Below, in pieces: positions 1 to 6,580 of a stretch of 8,857 bases of DNA; position 1 is the first letter of the stretch, and every line of letters starts with the position of its first letter. Made by a program: the position numbers and the translations under genes. The notes below the pieces were generated by a model that did no database searches, was not told where the DNA came from, and saw only the letters and a list, made by a program, of their open reading frames with translations. The stretch comes from Candidatus Latescibacterota bacterium (lineage in GTDB: Bacteria; Latescibacterota; UBA2968; UBA8231), in the NCBI GenBank assembly GCA_022825185.1, contig JAJDYK010000110.1, positions 1-8,857 on the forward strand. Direction: 5' to 3'.

Positions 1-46
1 CGCAGACGACGAATACTAAGATGAGACAGCCGATTATTGTTTTCAT
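1..46 (-). CDS. N-terminus of an exported protein (partial, runs off the left edge)
   Basis: Fifteen codons are visible before the window ends, starting with ATG at 46-44 and reading MKTIIGCLILVFVVC. One lysine followed by an unbroken hydrophobic run is what the start of a Sec signal peptide or an N-terminal membrane anchor looks like. The cysteine at residue 15 follows FVV; this is a poor lipobox because the residue before the Cys is Val rather than Gly, Ala or Ser, so lipoprotein status is doubtful. No clear Shine-Dalgarno sequence precedes the ATG. A near-consensus promoter about 140 bases upstream points at it, which is the main support for a real gene start. Function cannot be told. Confidence 0.5.
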   Translation of the reverse strand, partial: MKTIIGCLILVFVVC

Positions 47-59
47 AATTGTTGGAATT

Positions 60-158
60 ACCCCGTTTTGGTGGACAGGTTTGGACTTGAGATTTCTGGA
101 CGTCTACAGTTGAATGAACTCCTTTGCAGCAAGGGATAAAATACCTACCAAACCGGGT
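60..158 (-). promoter_or_regulatory. Possible structured leader with competing pairings
   Basis: On the minus strand the segment at 158-147 (ACCCGGTTTGGT) can pair with 72-60 (ACCAAAACGGGGT) with one bulge and one mismatch, closing just upstream of the start codon at 46. The inner GGTTTGG at 153-147 can instead pair perfectly with CCAAACC at 85-79. The two pairings exclude each other, as in attenuators and riboswitches. I recognise no known riboswitch class, and short complementary segments in about 135 bases can arise by chance. Confidence 0.25.
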
Positions 159-187
159 CAACCTCACTCTTATGTATTCGTTTACAT

Positions 188-217
188 ACTATACAACATA
201 GCGGACTATTAGGTCAA
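188..217 (-). promoter_or_regulatory. Sigma-70-type promoter for the left-edge gene
   Basis: Minus-strand TTGACC at 217-212 (5 of 6 to the -35 consensus), an 18-base spacer, then TATAGT at 193-188 (5 of 6 to the -10 consensus). Transcription should start near 181, giving a leader of about 135 bases before the ATG at 46. The promoter lies in AT-rich sequence after the ATPase gene stop, so the left-edge gene is probably a separate transcription unit from the importer. Confidence 0.65.
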
Positions 218-283
218 GTTTTTTGTCTTAGATTCTTTCGGCCCTTGTCCAACGCGGTTCGCTGGGGATTTGCAAGCAGTTTC

Positions 284-1324
284 TTAGAGCCGTTTGCCAC
301 TCGTCGGATCGAATAGCAACACCCGAGCAAAGTCCAAGCCCAAAGACGCTCCCACGGCCTCCCGCTCCCGATCAGCCACCCGCATGACCAGCCGACCACA
401 CTCGGCCTGCAAGTGGATGTAGCGGCACGCACCTTGGTATTCGTCGCGCACCACCTCAGCCCGCAGCCGACCTTTCGCGTCCGGTCGCACGAACTCCGGC
501 CGTACCCCCAGCGTCGCTGGCCCCAGCCGCACTGGCTCGGTCAGCGGCCAGACCAACCCAGGCGCAACAAAGCAGTCCTCGCGGATTTCCCCAGTGATGA
601 AATTCATACTAGGGCTGCCGATAAAATGCGCCACAAATAGATCGGTCGGCTGGTCGTACACCAAGGCCGCAGCCCCACTCTGGCGGATCCGCCCCGCGTC
701 CATGACCACCACTTGATCGGCCAAGCTCATGGCCTCCTCTTGATCGTGAGTCACATACAAAGTGGCGATCCCCGCGTCGAGCTGCTGGGCGCGAATCATC
801 TCCCGCATCTCCAGCCGCAAACCCGCATCGAGCGTGCCCAACGGCTCGTCCATCAGGTAAATCTGCGGCCGCCGCACCATGGCTCGCGCCAAGGCCACCC
901 GCTGCTGATCGCCGCCCGATAGCTGCCGAGGATAGCGCCCGACCAACGCGCTCAGCCCCAACCGCTCGACAATGTCGGCCACCCGCTGCCGTCGCTCCCG
1001 CCGATTCAACCCCATACTCTCCAGCGGAAAGCCGATGTTGTCCTCGACCTTCAGGTGTGGATAGAGCGCGTAAAACTGAAACGCGAACCCCACGTCCCGC
1101 TCGGCAGGCGAGCGGTCGGTGATGTCCGCGCCGGCCAACACGATCTGCCCAGCCGTCGGCTTTTCGAGGCCCGCGACCATCCGCAGCGTCGTAGTCTTGC
1201 CGCACCCAGAAGGCCCCAACAGCACGGCGAACTCGCCCTCGCCGCAGCGCAAATCAATGCCCCGGACGGCACGCGTGCCGTCGGCAAAAGTCTTGACCAG
1301 ATTCCGGCACTCGAGAAAGCTCAT
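284..1324 (-). CDS. Carbohydrate-type ABC importer ATPase (MalK/UgpC-like)
   Basis: Cytoplasmic ATPase of 346 residues that powers the importer whose membrane and binding subunits lie at 3424-6493. Motifs in order: Walker A GPSGCGKTT at 37-45, Q-loop Gln83 in FQFYALYPH, signature LSGGDQQR at 135-142 (the common form is LSGGQRQR), Walker B IYLMDEP at 155-161, D-loop TLDAGLR, and H-loop His193 in VTHDQEEA. Residues from about 240 to 346 form the C-terminal regulatory/TOBE region that distinguishes sugar-importer ATPases from shorter ABC proteins. The reading frame stays open upstream, but the ATG at 1324 fits because family homology starts there (MSFLECRNLVKTF) and because it overlaps the stop of the 54-residue gene in an ATGA junction, a sign of translational coupling. 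The substrate cannot be read from the ATPase. Ends with TAA. Confidence 0.95.
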   Translation of the reverse strand: MSFLECRNLVKTFADGTRAVRGIDLRCGEGEFAVLLGPSGCGKTTTLRMVAGLEKPTAGQIVLAGADITDRSPAERDVGFAFQFYALYPHLKVEDNIGFPLESMGLNRRERRQRVADIVERLGLSALVGRYPRQLSGGDQQRVALARAMVRRPQIYLMDEPLGTLDAGLRLEMREMIRAQQLDAGIATLYVTHDQEEAMSLADQVVVMDAGRIRQSGAAALVYDQPTDLFVAHFIGSPSMNFITGEIREDCFVAPGLVWPLTEPVRLGPATLGVRPEFVRPDAKGRLRAEVVRDEYQGACRYIHLQAECGRLVMRVADREREAVGASLGLDFARVLLFDPTSGKRL

Positions 1325-1485
1325 GGCTCTTCCATCTGCTGCCGCGACGTCACAACGTGTAACAGCGTGCCGACGATCGCGACAAAAAACCCATATTTCA
1401 GCCCCGTTCCCCAGAACGGTTGCAACATCAACCCCACTCCGGCCACCATGCCCACGCGTGCGCAGCGATCCAACCAGCGAATCAT
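1321..1485 (-). CDS. Small two-helix membrane protein, 54 residues, coupled to the ATPase gene
   Basis: MIRWLDRCAR begins a 54-residue protein with two hydrophobic stretches, about residues 11-25 (VGMVAGVGLMLQPFW) and 29-47 (LKYGFFVAIVGTLLHVVTS), separated by a short GTG turn and ending in a polar tail (SRQQMEEP). The frame extends further upstream, but ATG 1485 is preferred because AAGAGG lies 7 bases before it and the preceding residues look non-coding. Its TGA overlaps the ATPase ATG by 4 bases. The clear ribosome site, membrane-like composition and coupling make it a real gene. I do not recognise a family. By position it may be an accessory subunit or assembly factor of the importer, but that is inference only. 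Confidence 0.72.
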   Translation of the reverse strand: MIRWLDRCARVGMVAGVGLMLQPFWGTGLKYGFFVAIVGTLLHVVTSRQQMEEP

Positions 1486-1492
1486 TTTTTTG

Positions 1493-1498
1493 CCTCTT
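1493..1498 (-). promoter_or_regulatory. Ribosome binding site of the 54-residue membrane protein
   Basis: Minus-strand AAGAGG, 7 bases ahead of ATG 1485. It selects this start over the in-frame upstream ATG at 1554, which has no comparable site. Confidence 0.6.
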
Positions 1499-1573
1499 GG
1501 CCAACCAGTCTTTGTAGAAATGCTTGGTGGATACCGCACCTCGATCCCCGCCAAGGGTAAAAAGGCTAACGGG

Positions 1574-3346
1574 CTAACGAATCCTCACAAGACGCACGCC
1601 ACCGCTGTCGTTGCGGTGGTTGGGCGATTCGCCGTTGCGATACGCCGAACGCACGCCTCGGGCGAGATTGTCGAAGTCGCCGCCCCGGGCAACGCGAAGC
1701 GAGCCGGACGAAGGCCCCTGGGGGTCAACACGAGGCGAGTTCTTATAATAGCTACCACTATACCAATCCTGAACCCACTCCCAAACATTCCCGTGCATAT
1801 CATACAAACCCCAACTATTCGGACGCCTCAAACCCACCGCTTTCGTACTATGAGGACTGTTATTACCATCATACCAAGCATAACGTACCAACTGACCCAA
1901 ATCGTCCCCAAACGCCCACCGCGTCTGCGTACCCGCCCGACAAGCATATTCCCACTCCGCCTCCGAAGGCAAACGATACAACGAATCACCCGCCGACTCG
2001 TTCAAACGACCAATAAATTCATGCACATCATACCACGAAACAGAATCCACCGGAAGGCGAGAATTCCTTCCATACTGGCTCGGATTGTCCCCCATCACTA
2101 ACTCCCACTCCCTCTGCGTAACCTCATACTTACCCAACCAAAACCCCCGGCTGATCTCCACCTCATGCACCGGCCCTTCATGATCCCAACGATCCAACTC
2201 CCCCAAAGGCGATCCCATCTGAAATACCCCCGGCTCAATCCGCACAAACGCCATCTGCGCTCCTCCCGGCAACCATACCAGCAAATCACCCGGATCCACC
2301 GCTGGTAACCCAAACCTCGGCTGCAACCCAATCCCCGCTGGCAACCTCGGATCGAACGGATTAATACTGTAAGTCAGCATGAACTGCACATCGTTAAAAT
2401 CCACATCGCCATCTTCGTCCACATCGCCCAAATCCACCCTACTGAGGTCGGTCGCCAACGACGAATAGCGTTCTAAGAAAAACACCACGTCCATTCGGTC
2501 GCGCCAATCCAAGTCGCGGAGGTCTAAAACCGACACATCAAGCAACACGAGGTACATCATCACCAACAGCGCGTCCGACACATCCACTTGGCCATCGCCG
2601 TTTACATCCCCAACTTTTGCCGTCACCTTCATCCGCGGCAACCCCACCGCCCCTTCGACGACCAAGTCACCTGCCACCAGCCCCGTTTCCACCCGAAACG
2701 CCGGATCCACATAAGGCTTCACCCCCTCCCCTACAACCACCAACCCATACGCTCCACTCGGCGTTGCAGGCTCGGCGCTCCGTAAACTTGCCCCCGCACC
2801 AAGCTGAGCCGACCCAAGCGTCCGACCCAAGCCCGCCTGCCCATCCACCAGCACCATCCGCCCGGTCTGAGACCCTTCGGCCACTGTCAGCCGATATAAA
2901 TATACCCCGGCCGAAACCGCCCACCCCGACGCATCCGTCGCCGTCCAAACCGCTGTATGCGACCCAGCCGCTCGCTCCCCATCCACCAACGTCGCCACCC
3001 GCTGCCCTAGCAGGTTAAATACCTCCAAACGCACATACCCATCTGCCTCCAGTTGATATGGTATCACCGTCCCCGGATTAAACGGGTTCGGATAATTCTG
3101 CCCCAGCGCAAACTCTTGCGGCAACCCCGACCCACCCAGCGACAGCGCAAACTGCCCGTCCGCGTCCGCCGTTGCCTGTGCTACCGGGCCGCGCCGCAAA
3201 TCTGCCAAGTCAAACAGCAGCACCTGCGCCCCGGCCACCGGCTGCCCATCCACCAGCCGCACCTGCCCCGCAACAAGCGGTTGCTCGGCCCCACCTGTTG
3301 CGACCAATACCAGCAGACTCATCATGCCTATTGCGACAGACTTCAT
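1574..3346 (-). CDS. Secreted multidomain protein: regulatory-like Ig, FlgD/NPF domain, dockerin-like loops, SUMF1 fold
   Basis: A 590-residue exported protein. Residues 1-20 are a signal peptide (MKSVAIGMMSLLVLVATGGA). Residues 24-76 resemble a carboxypeptidase-regulatory-like Ig domain (GQVRLVDGQPVAGAQVLLFD). Residues 78-168 carry NYPNPFNP and an FlgD-like Ig domain (LEVFNLLGQRVATLVDG ... AGVYLYRLTV). Residues 245-330 hold two calcium-loop motifs, DVNGDGQVDVSD at 247-258 and DVDEDGDVDFND at 308-319, as in dockerin type I though spaced more widely. Residues 362-590 are a formylglycine-generating-enzyme/SUMF1 fold (MAFVRIEPGVFQMGS, YRLPSEAEWEYACRAG, GLYDMHGNVWEWVQDW, GGVRLVR). The tail region RGGDFDNLARGVRSAYRN lacks the catalytic cysteine pair of true FGE, so binding or a structural role is likelier than sulfatase activation. 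Start ATG 3346 has AGGGAG and TAGGA just upstream. The gene sits between the importer permeases and the ATPase, behind a terminator. Base use is G/T-rich on the coding strand, unlike its neighbours. Confidence 0.88.
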   Translation of the reverse strand: MKSVAIGMMSLLVLVATGGAEQPLVAGQVRLVDGQPVAGAQVLLFDLADLRRGPVAQATADADGQFALSLGGSGLPQEFALGQNYPNPFNPGTVIPYQLEADGYVRLEVFNLLGQRVATLVDGERAAGSHTAVWTATDASGWAVSAGVYLYRLTVAEGSQTGRMVLVDGQAGLGRTLGSAQLGAGASLRSAEPATPSGAYGLVVVGEGVKPYVDPAFRVETGLVAGDLVVEGAVGLPRMKVTAKVGDVNGDGQVDVSDALLVMMYLVLLDVSVLDLRDLDWRDRMDVVFFLERYSSLATDLSRVDLGDVDEDGDVDFNDVQFMLTYSINPFDPRLPAGIGLQPRFGLPAVDPGDLLVWLPGGAQMAFVRIEPGVFQMGSPLGELDRWDHEGPVHEVEISRGFWLGKYEVTQREWELVMGDNPSQYGRNSRLPVDSVSWYDVHEFIGRLNESAGDSLYRLPSEAEWEYACRAGTQTRWAFGDDLGQLVRYAWYDGNNSPHSTKAVGLRRPNSWGLYDMHGNVWEWVQDWYSGSYYKNSPRVDPQGPSSGSLRVARGGDFDNLARGVRSAYRNGESPNHRNDSGGVRLVRIR

Positions 3347-3390
3347 ATTCCTAGCTCCCTATGTAAAATTGTGAGATAAATGAATCGACG

Positions 3391-3424
3391 AAGAAAAAGC
3401 CGCTCCACCAAAGGCCCAGCGGCT
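3391..3424 (-). terminator. Rho-independent terminator after the second permease gene
   Basis: On the minus strand AGCCGCT (3424-3418) and AGCGGCT (3404-3398) form a perfect 7-base stem. The inside can stack further as GCC-TTT-GGT. A T-tract (TTTTCTT, 3397-3391) follows immediately. The stem starts at the last base of the permease TGA. This is the canonical intrinsic terminator layout and should reduce transcription into the SUMF1-fold gene and the ATPase beyond. Confidence 0.75.
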
Positions 3425-4287
3425 CATCGCTTGATCGTCCCAAAGGTAACGCCGCGCAACAGATGCTTGCGCACCAATACCGTGAAGACGATGATCGGCG
3501 CGACAAAAATCAGCATCCCCGCGCTGATCTGCGCCCACGGCAAACCCGACACATTGCCCTGCAAACCAGCGAAGTAAACTGGCACTGTAACGGCCTTCTG
3601 ATTGTTGAGCGTCATGGCAAACCCGTACTCGTTCCACGCGGAGATCAGGCAGAACACCGCAGTTACCGCCATCCCGGGCACGGCCCGAGGCAGAACTACC
3701 AAGCGGAAGGCTTGGAAGCGGGTATAACCCGCCACCAGCGAGGCCTCTTCGTACGCCTTGGGTATTTCGTCGATAAAACCCTTCATCAACCACACGGCCA
3801 GCGACATGTTAAACGCCGTGTACAGCAGAACTAGGCCCATGTGACTGTTCTGGAGATCGAATTCGCGATACATCATCAACACCGGCACCACCACGGCCAG
3901 AGGCGGCAAAAAGCGCGTCGAGAGGATGAAGAACAGCCAGTCTCGTCCCCCGGGGATGGCAAAGCGACTAAAACCATAGGCCGCGCAGGTGCCGATCAGC
4001 ACCGAGCACAAGGTGCTGAGCAGGCCAATGACCAAGCTGTTGCCCAAGTAGTGAAAAAAAGCGTGCTCCCCACCGGCGTACACCGCGGCCAGTTGGCGAT
4101 AGCCGTCGAGATTGGCGCGGAAGTATATCCCGTCGTCCGCGACCTCCTCGGCCCAAGTGGGCGCGAACTTCGGATGCACGGCAATGCTGTCGTCCCGCGT
4201 CTTAAACGAGGTCAGCAAGAGCCATATCAGCGGCAGCATGGCCGCGCAAAAGTAGCCCCCGACAAAGGCGATGCGCAGCGCCTTCAC
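3424..4287 (-). CDS. ABC sugar importer permease, second subunit (MalG/UgpE-like)
   Basis: Inner-membrane permease of 287 residues with the usual CUT1 length and layout. An N-terminal helix (about residues 7-27) is followed by a long exported loop (30-80), then a five-helix core. The EAA loop that docks on the ATPase is at about 180-204 (EEASLVAGYTRFQAFRLVVL, then PRAVPG). SAWNEYGFAM at 216-225 and the C-terminal GVTFGTIKR are also typical of MalG-type subunits. The frame is open well upstream, but GTG 4287 is chosen. It overlaps the stop of the preceding permease as GTGA, a GAGGAGG lies 10 bases before it, and family-like sequence starts there (MKALRIAFVGGYF). It pairs with the permease at 4284-5180. 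Terminator at its stop. Confidence 0.93.
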   Translation of the reverse strand: MKALRIAFVGGYFCAAMLPLIWLLLTSFKTRDDSIAVHPKFAPTWAEEVADDGIYFRANLDGYRQLAAVYAGGEHAFFHYLGNSLVIGLLSTLCSVLIGTCAAYGFSRFAIPGGRDWLFFILSTRFLPPLAVVVPVLMMYREFDLQNSHMGLVLLYTAFNMSLAVWLMKGFIDEIPKAYEEASLVAGYTRFQAFRLVVLPRAVPGMAVTAVFCLISAWNEYGFAMTLNNQKAVTVPVYFAGLQGNVSGLPWAQISAGMLIFVAPIIVFTVLVRKHLLRGVTFGTIKR

Positions 4288-5180
4288 TGTGCCCCGGCCT
4301 CCTCGCGCCGCTGCACTCTGCTCATGTAGCGCACAAACACACTGGCCAACGCCAGCACCAACACCAGCACCACGTACGAGTACGCCGCGCCCAACCCCAC
4401 CTTGCCGTCGCGGAACACCACCTGATAGAGCAGCGCACTCACCGTTTGCGTCGCGGGGTCGTTGGGGCCGGTGATGGCCATGACCAAATCGAACTGCTTG
4501 ATCGCGTCCGTAGCCCGCAACAGCACGGCCAGCCCCAAAAGCGGCGCGCACAAAGGCAGGGTAATCCGGCGGAAGACCTTCCACCGCGAGGCTCGGTCAA
4601 TGGCCGCAGCCTCGTACAAATAGCCGGGGATGGCGTTGAGCGCCGCCAGTGCAATCAGCATCATAAACGGCGTCCACATCCACACGTCAACCAGCAAAAT
4701 CGACAGCAGCTTGAGGTCGGGAGCTGTAATCCACTGGGGTTGGCCCAGCCCCAGCGCGCCGAGGCATTGATTGAGGATGCCGTAGTGCCCGTTGAGCACC
4801 AGCTTCCAAAAGAGCGCGATCACGGCCGGCGGCAACATCATCGGCACCAAAAGCGCAGTCAGCGCAAACGCCCGGCCACCGAAGCGATCTTTGAGCGCCA
4901 GCGCCAAGGCAAAGCCCAAGACCAGTTCCACGGCCACGGCCACGCAGACAAACAGCGCAGTGGTCCGCAGCGCGGCCCCGTATTTGGCGAACTTGAACGC
5001 CACGGCGTAGTTGAATCCCCCCACGAATTTCCACGCCCCGCCGACCAAATCGACATTGGTGAAGCTGAGCGCGATGCTGTACAGCAGTGGGAAGACGTTT
5101 ATGCCGATGAGCAAAATGAGGGCCGGCCCCACGAACGCGTATGGCGTCCAATCGCGGCACCGGCCCGTACTACTCCTCAC
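4284..5180 (-). CDS. ABC sugar importer permease, first subunit (MalF/UgpA-like)
   Basis: Inner-membrane permease of 298 residues. Helices are visible at about 13-40, 73-97, 105-129, 158-181, 212-222 and 264-286. The cytoplasmic EAA loop is at 190-214 (EAAAIDRASRWKVFRRITL, then PLCAP), a very good match to the binding-protein-dependent permease consensus. DPATQTVSALLYQVVF (241-256) is also typical of MalF/UgpA-type subunits. The start is GTG 5180: AGGAGG (5190-5185) lies 4 bases upstream and overlaps the stop of the binding-protein gene, leaving only 8 bases between the two genes. Its TGA overlaps the GTG of the second permease. Gene order binding protein, MalF-type, MalG-type is standard for CUT1 operons. 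Confidence 0.94.
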   Translation of the reverse strand: MRSSTGRCRDWTPYAFVGPALILLIGINVFPLLYSIALSFTNVDLVGGAWKFVGGFNYAVAFKFAKYGAALRTTALFVCVAVAVELVLGFALALALKDRFGGRAFALTALLVPMMLPPAVIALFWKLVLNGHYGILNQCLGALGLGQPQWITAPDLKLLSILLVDVWMWTPFMMLIALAALNAIPGYLYEAAAIDRASRWKVFRRITLPLCAPLLGLAVLLRATDAIKQFDLVMAITGPNDPATQTVSALLYQVVFRDGKVGLGAAYSYVVLVLVLALASVFVRYMSRVQRREEAGAQ

Positions 5181-5184
5181 GCCG

Positions 5185-5190
5185 CCTCCT
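5185..5190 (-). promoter_or_regulatory. Ribosome binding site fused to the upstream stop codon
   Basis: Minus-strand AGGAGG at 5190-5185, 4 bases before the GTG at 5180. Its first two bases are the last two of the binding-protein TAG stop (TAGGAGG). It decides the GTG start and implies coupled translation. Confidence 0.7.
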
Positions 5191-6493
5191 ATTCCATTTC
5201 TAGCAAGCCCGCTTCCATCAGAATCATCTCGTGCTCAGCAGCCAGCGCATCGAGCGCATCGGCGCTCGCACTCGTCCCGTCGAGGGCCGCGCCCAAATGG
5301 CGCACAGCCGCGGCTAACAGTTCGTTGTACACCGGCACGTTCCAAAAGTCCTGCAAGTGATCCAGCGACGCGGCGAACACCGCGTTGTACGGCGCGGCTG
5401 CGGCAAACTCCTCACTCGCCAGCAACTCGGTATTAGCCGTAAACGATCCAGGATACGATATCCACTTCTCCTGGACGGAGGTCTGGGAAAACCAAGCGAT
5501 AAACTGCTTGGCCCATTCCTGCTTTTGCGGCGTGGTCTTGGTCGAAATGCTAAAGCCCTGCCCGCCCAGCGAGATAACGCGCGCGTCGCCGTGGCGCGGC
5601 ACCATGAAGAAGCCAACTTGGTCGCCCATGCTGGCGACGATTCCCGGATAAAATGGAAAGTAGTCCAAGACCATGGCCGTAGAGCCGTTGGAAAAAGCCT
5701 CTAAGTTGAAGAAGTAATCGGCATTGGTGCCGCCTTCGGGCGTGAATTGCAGCAGGGACTTGAAAAACTCCAGCCCGGCCACAGCTCCTTCGGTATTGAG
5801 GTGGCCCTGCACCTTGTAGCTCTGCGGATCGCCCCAAGCGCCGCCCCAAGCCCACAAAAAGGGTTGGAACCCCATGACGATGGAGTCGTAGCCCCGGCCC
5901 GTCAGCAGCGAGCAGCCATAGCGCTTTTGCTCCGGGCGGTGGAAAAACTCGGCCACGTCGCGGAATTCCTCCCACGTGTCGGGCGCGGCGAGCGGGCGGC
6001 CGTAGCGAGCGGCAAACGCCTCCTGCTCGGCCGGGTCTGTAAACCAGTCCTTGCGATAGACAAAGCCAATGGCATCCGTCTGACAGGGCGCGGCAAAAAA
6101 CCGGCTGCTGCCCGGCGGGTATTCGCACAAATAGCGCGCGGCACGCGGATGGATCGCGCCTACGTCAACGGCCTCGGGCAGCCAATCGGTCAGCTCCAGA
6201 TATAGCCCCTTGGTCGCGCCGCGGCCGATCCACTGGCTGTCGCCGACGACGATGTCGAAGTCGGTCTGCTTGTTGCCGAAATTGAGAAAGACTTGGTCCT
6301 GATAAGCGGGCCAGGGAATCTGGTACACCACAACGGCAATTCCGGTCTCTTCGGCGAACTCGTGGCCCAGCTCTTGTAGCGCCGCAGCCGGATCCCATTG
6401 CGCCCACCAGATGGTGATCTTTTTGTCTTCGGCATGTCCCGTCTGCACCGCTAGCAGCAGGACCGCCGCTAGCCCAAACATCCGCAGTCTCAT
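5189..6493 (-). CDS. Periplasmic substrate-binding protein of the ABC importer (family 1 type)
   Basis: A 434-residue binding protein that captures the ligand in the periplasm and hands it to the two permeases. Residues 1-21 (MRLRMFGLAAVLLLAVQTGHA) are a Sec signal peptide with probable cleavage before EDKK. There is no lipobox cysteine, so a soluble periplasmic form is expected. The mature protein opens with KITIWWAQWDPAAALQELGH and FAEETGIAVVVYQIPW, the usual first strand and helix of family 1 sugar-binding proteins. FDIVVGDSQWIGRGATKGLYL (about 79-99) is the typical second strand segment. The C-terminal third has the hinge-helix pattern QEWAKQFIAWFSQTSVQEKW. A strong Shine-Dalgarno sequence (AAGAGGAGG) lies 7 bases before ATG 6493. 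The ligand cannot be deduced; carbohydrate is likely from the company of CUT1-type permeases and ATPase. Confidence 0.93.
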   Translation of the reverse strand: MRLRMFGLAAVLLLAVQTGHAEDKKITIWWAQWDPAAALQELGHEFAEETGIAVVVYQIPWPAYQDQVFLNFGNKQTDFDIVVGDSQWIGRGATKGLYLELTDWLPEAVDVGAIHPRAARYLCEYPPGSSRFFAAPCQTDAIGFVYRKDWFTDPAEQEAFAARYGRPLAAPDTWEEFRDVAEFFHRPEQKRYGCSLLTGRGYDSIVMGFQPFLWAWGGAWGDPQSYKVQGHLNTEGAVAGLEFFKSLLQFTPEGGTNADYFFNLEAFSNGSTAMVLDYFPFYPGIVASMGDQVGFFMVPRHGDARVISLGGQGFSISTKTTPQKQEWAKQFIAWFSQTSVQEKWISYPGSFTANTELLASEEFAAAAPYNAVFAASLDHLQDFWNVPVYNELLAAAVRHLGAALDGTSASADALDALAAEHEMILMEAGLLEME

Positions 6494-6551
6494 ACGGTTT
6501 CCTCCTCTTAGAAGCGTTTTTTAACGTCGATTTGAATTCGGTACGCCACCA

Positions 6552-6572
6552 TTCCATGGGCGCGTCTTGGAA
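6552..6572. promoter_or_regulatory. Inverted repeat ahead of the importer operon
   Basis: TTCCA and TGGAA form a perfect 5-base inverted repeat around 11 unpaired bases, lying 60-80 bases upstream of the binding-protein start in the 87-base gap after the toxin gene. Position and size would suit a dimeric regulator site. No good -35/-10 pair is visible beside it, and a 5-base arm is easily met by chance. Confidence 0.2.
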
Positions 6573-6580
6573 GAAGGCGC

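Noticed and set aside
133..161. Second promoter candidate TTGACC-17-TATCCC in the leader
   Set aside because: The -10 hexamer is poor compared with the TATAGT of the promoter just upstream.
1540..1573. Hairpin after the SUMF1-fold stop
   Set aside because: CCC-GCC against GGC-GGG pairs only with a 4-base bulge, and no T-tract follows.
1324..1576. Possible stop-codon read-through fusion from the SUMF1-fold gene into the ATPase
   Set aside because: The ATPase start is in frame with the TAG at 1576-1574 and no other stop intervenes. However, the linker has no protein-like conservation, a separate gene in another frame occupies 1321-1485, and a periplasmic protein fused to a cytoplasmic ATPase makes no topological sense.
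1574..1700. Diversity-generating retroelement variable region at the end of the SUMF1 fold
   Set aside because: The fold and the tail (RGGDFDNLARGVRSAYRN) are like those targeted by such elements. However, no reverse transcriptase, accessory gene or template repeat is in the window, the tail is not rich in AAY codons, and ordinary SUMF1 proteins have the same consensus. A trans-acting element elsewhere cannot be excluded.
1055..2101. Plus-strand open frame of 348 codons opposite the SUMF1-fold and ATPase genes
   Set aside because: It lies antisense to two well-supported genes and reads as low-complexity Arg/Pro/Thr/Ile-rich sequence with no domain. It results from the G/T-rich coding strand lacking reverse-strand stops.
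4446..5360. Plus-strand open frame of 304 codons
   Set aside because: It is a shadow of the first permease and the end of the binding protein, with Arg/Gln/His-rich composition and no motif.
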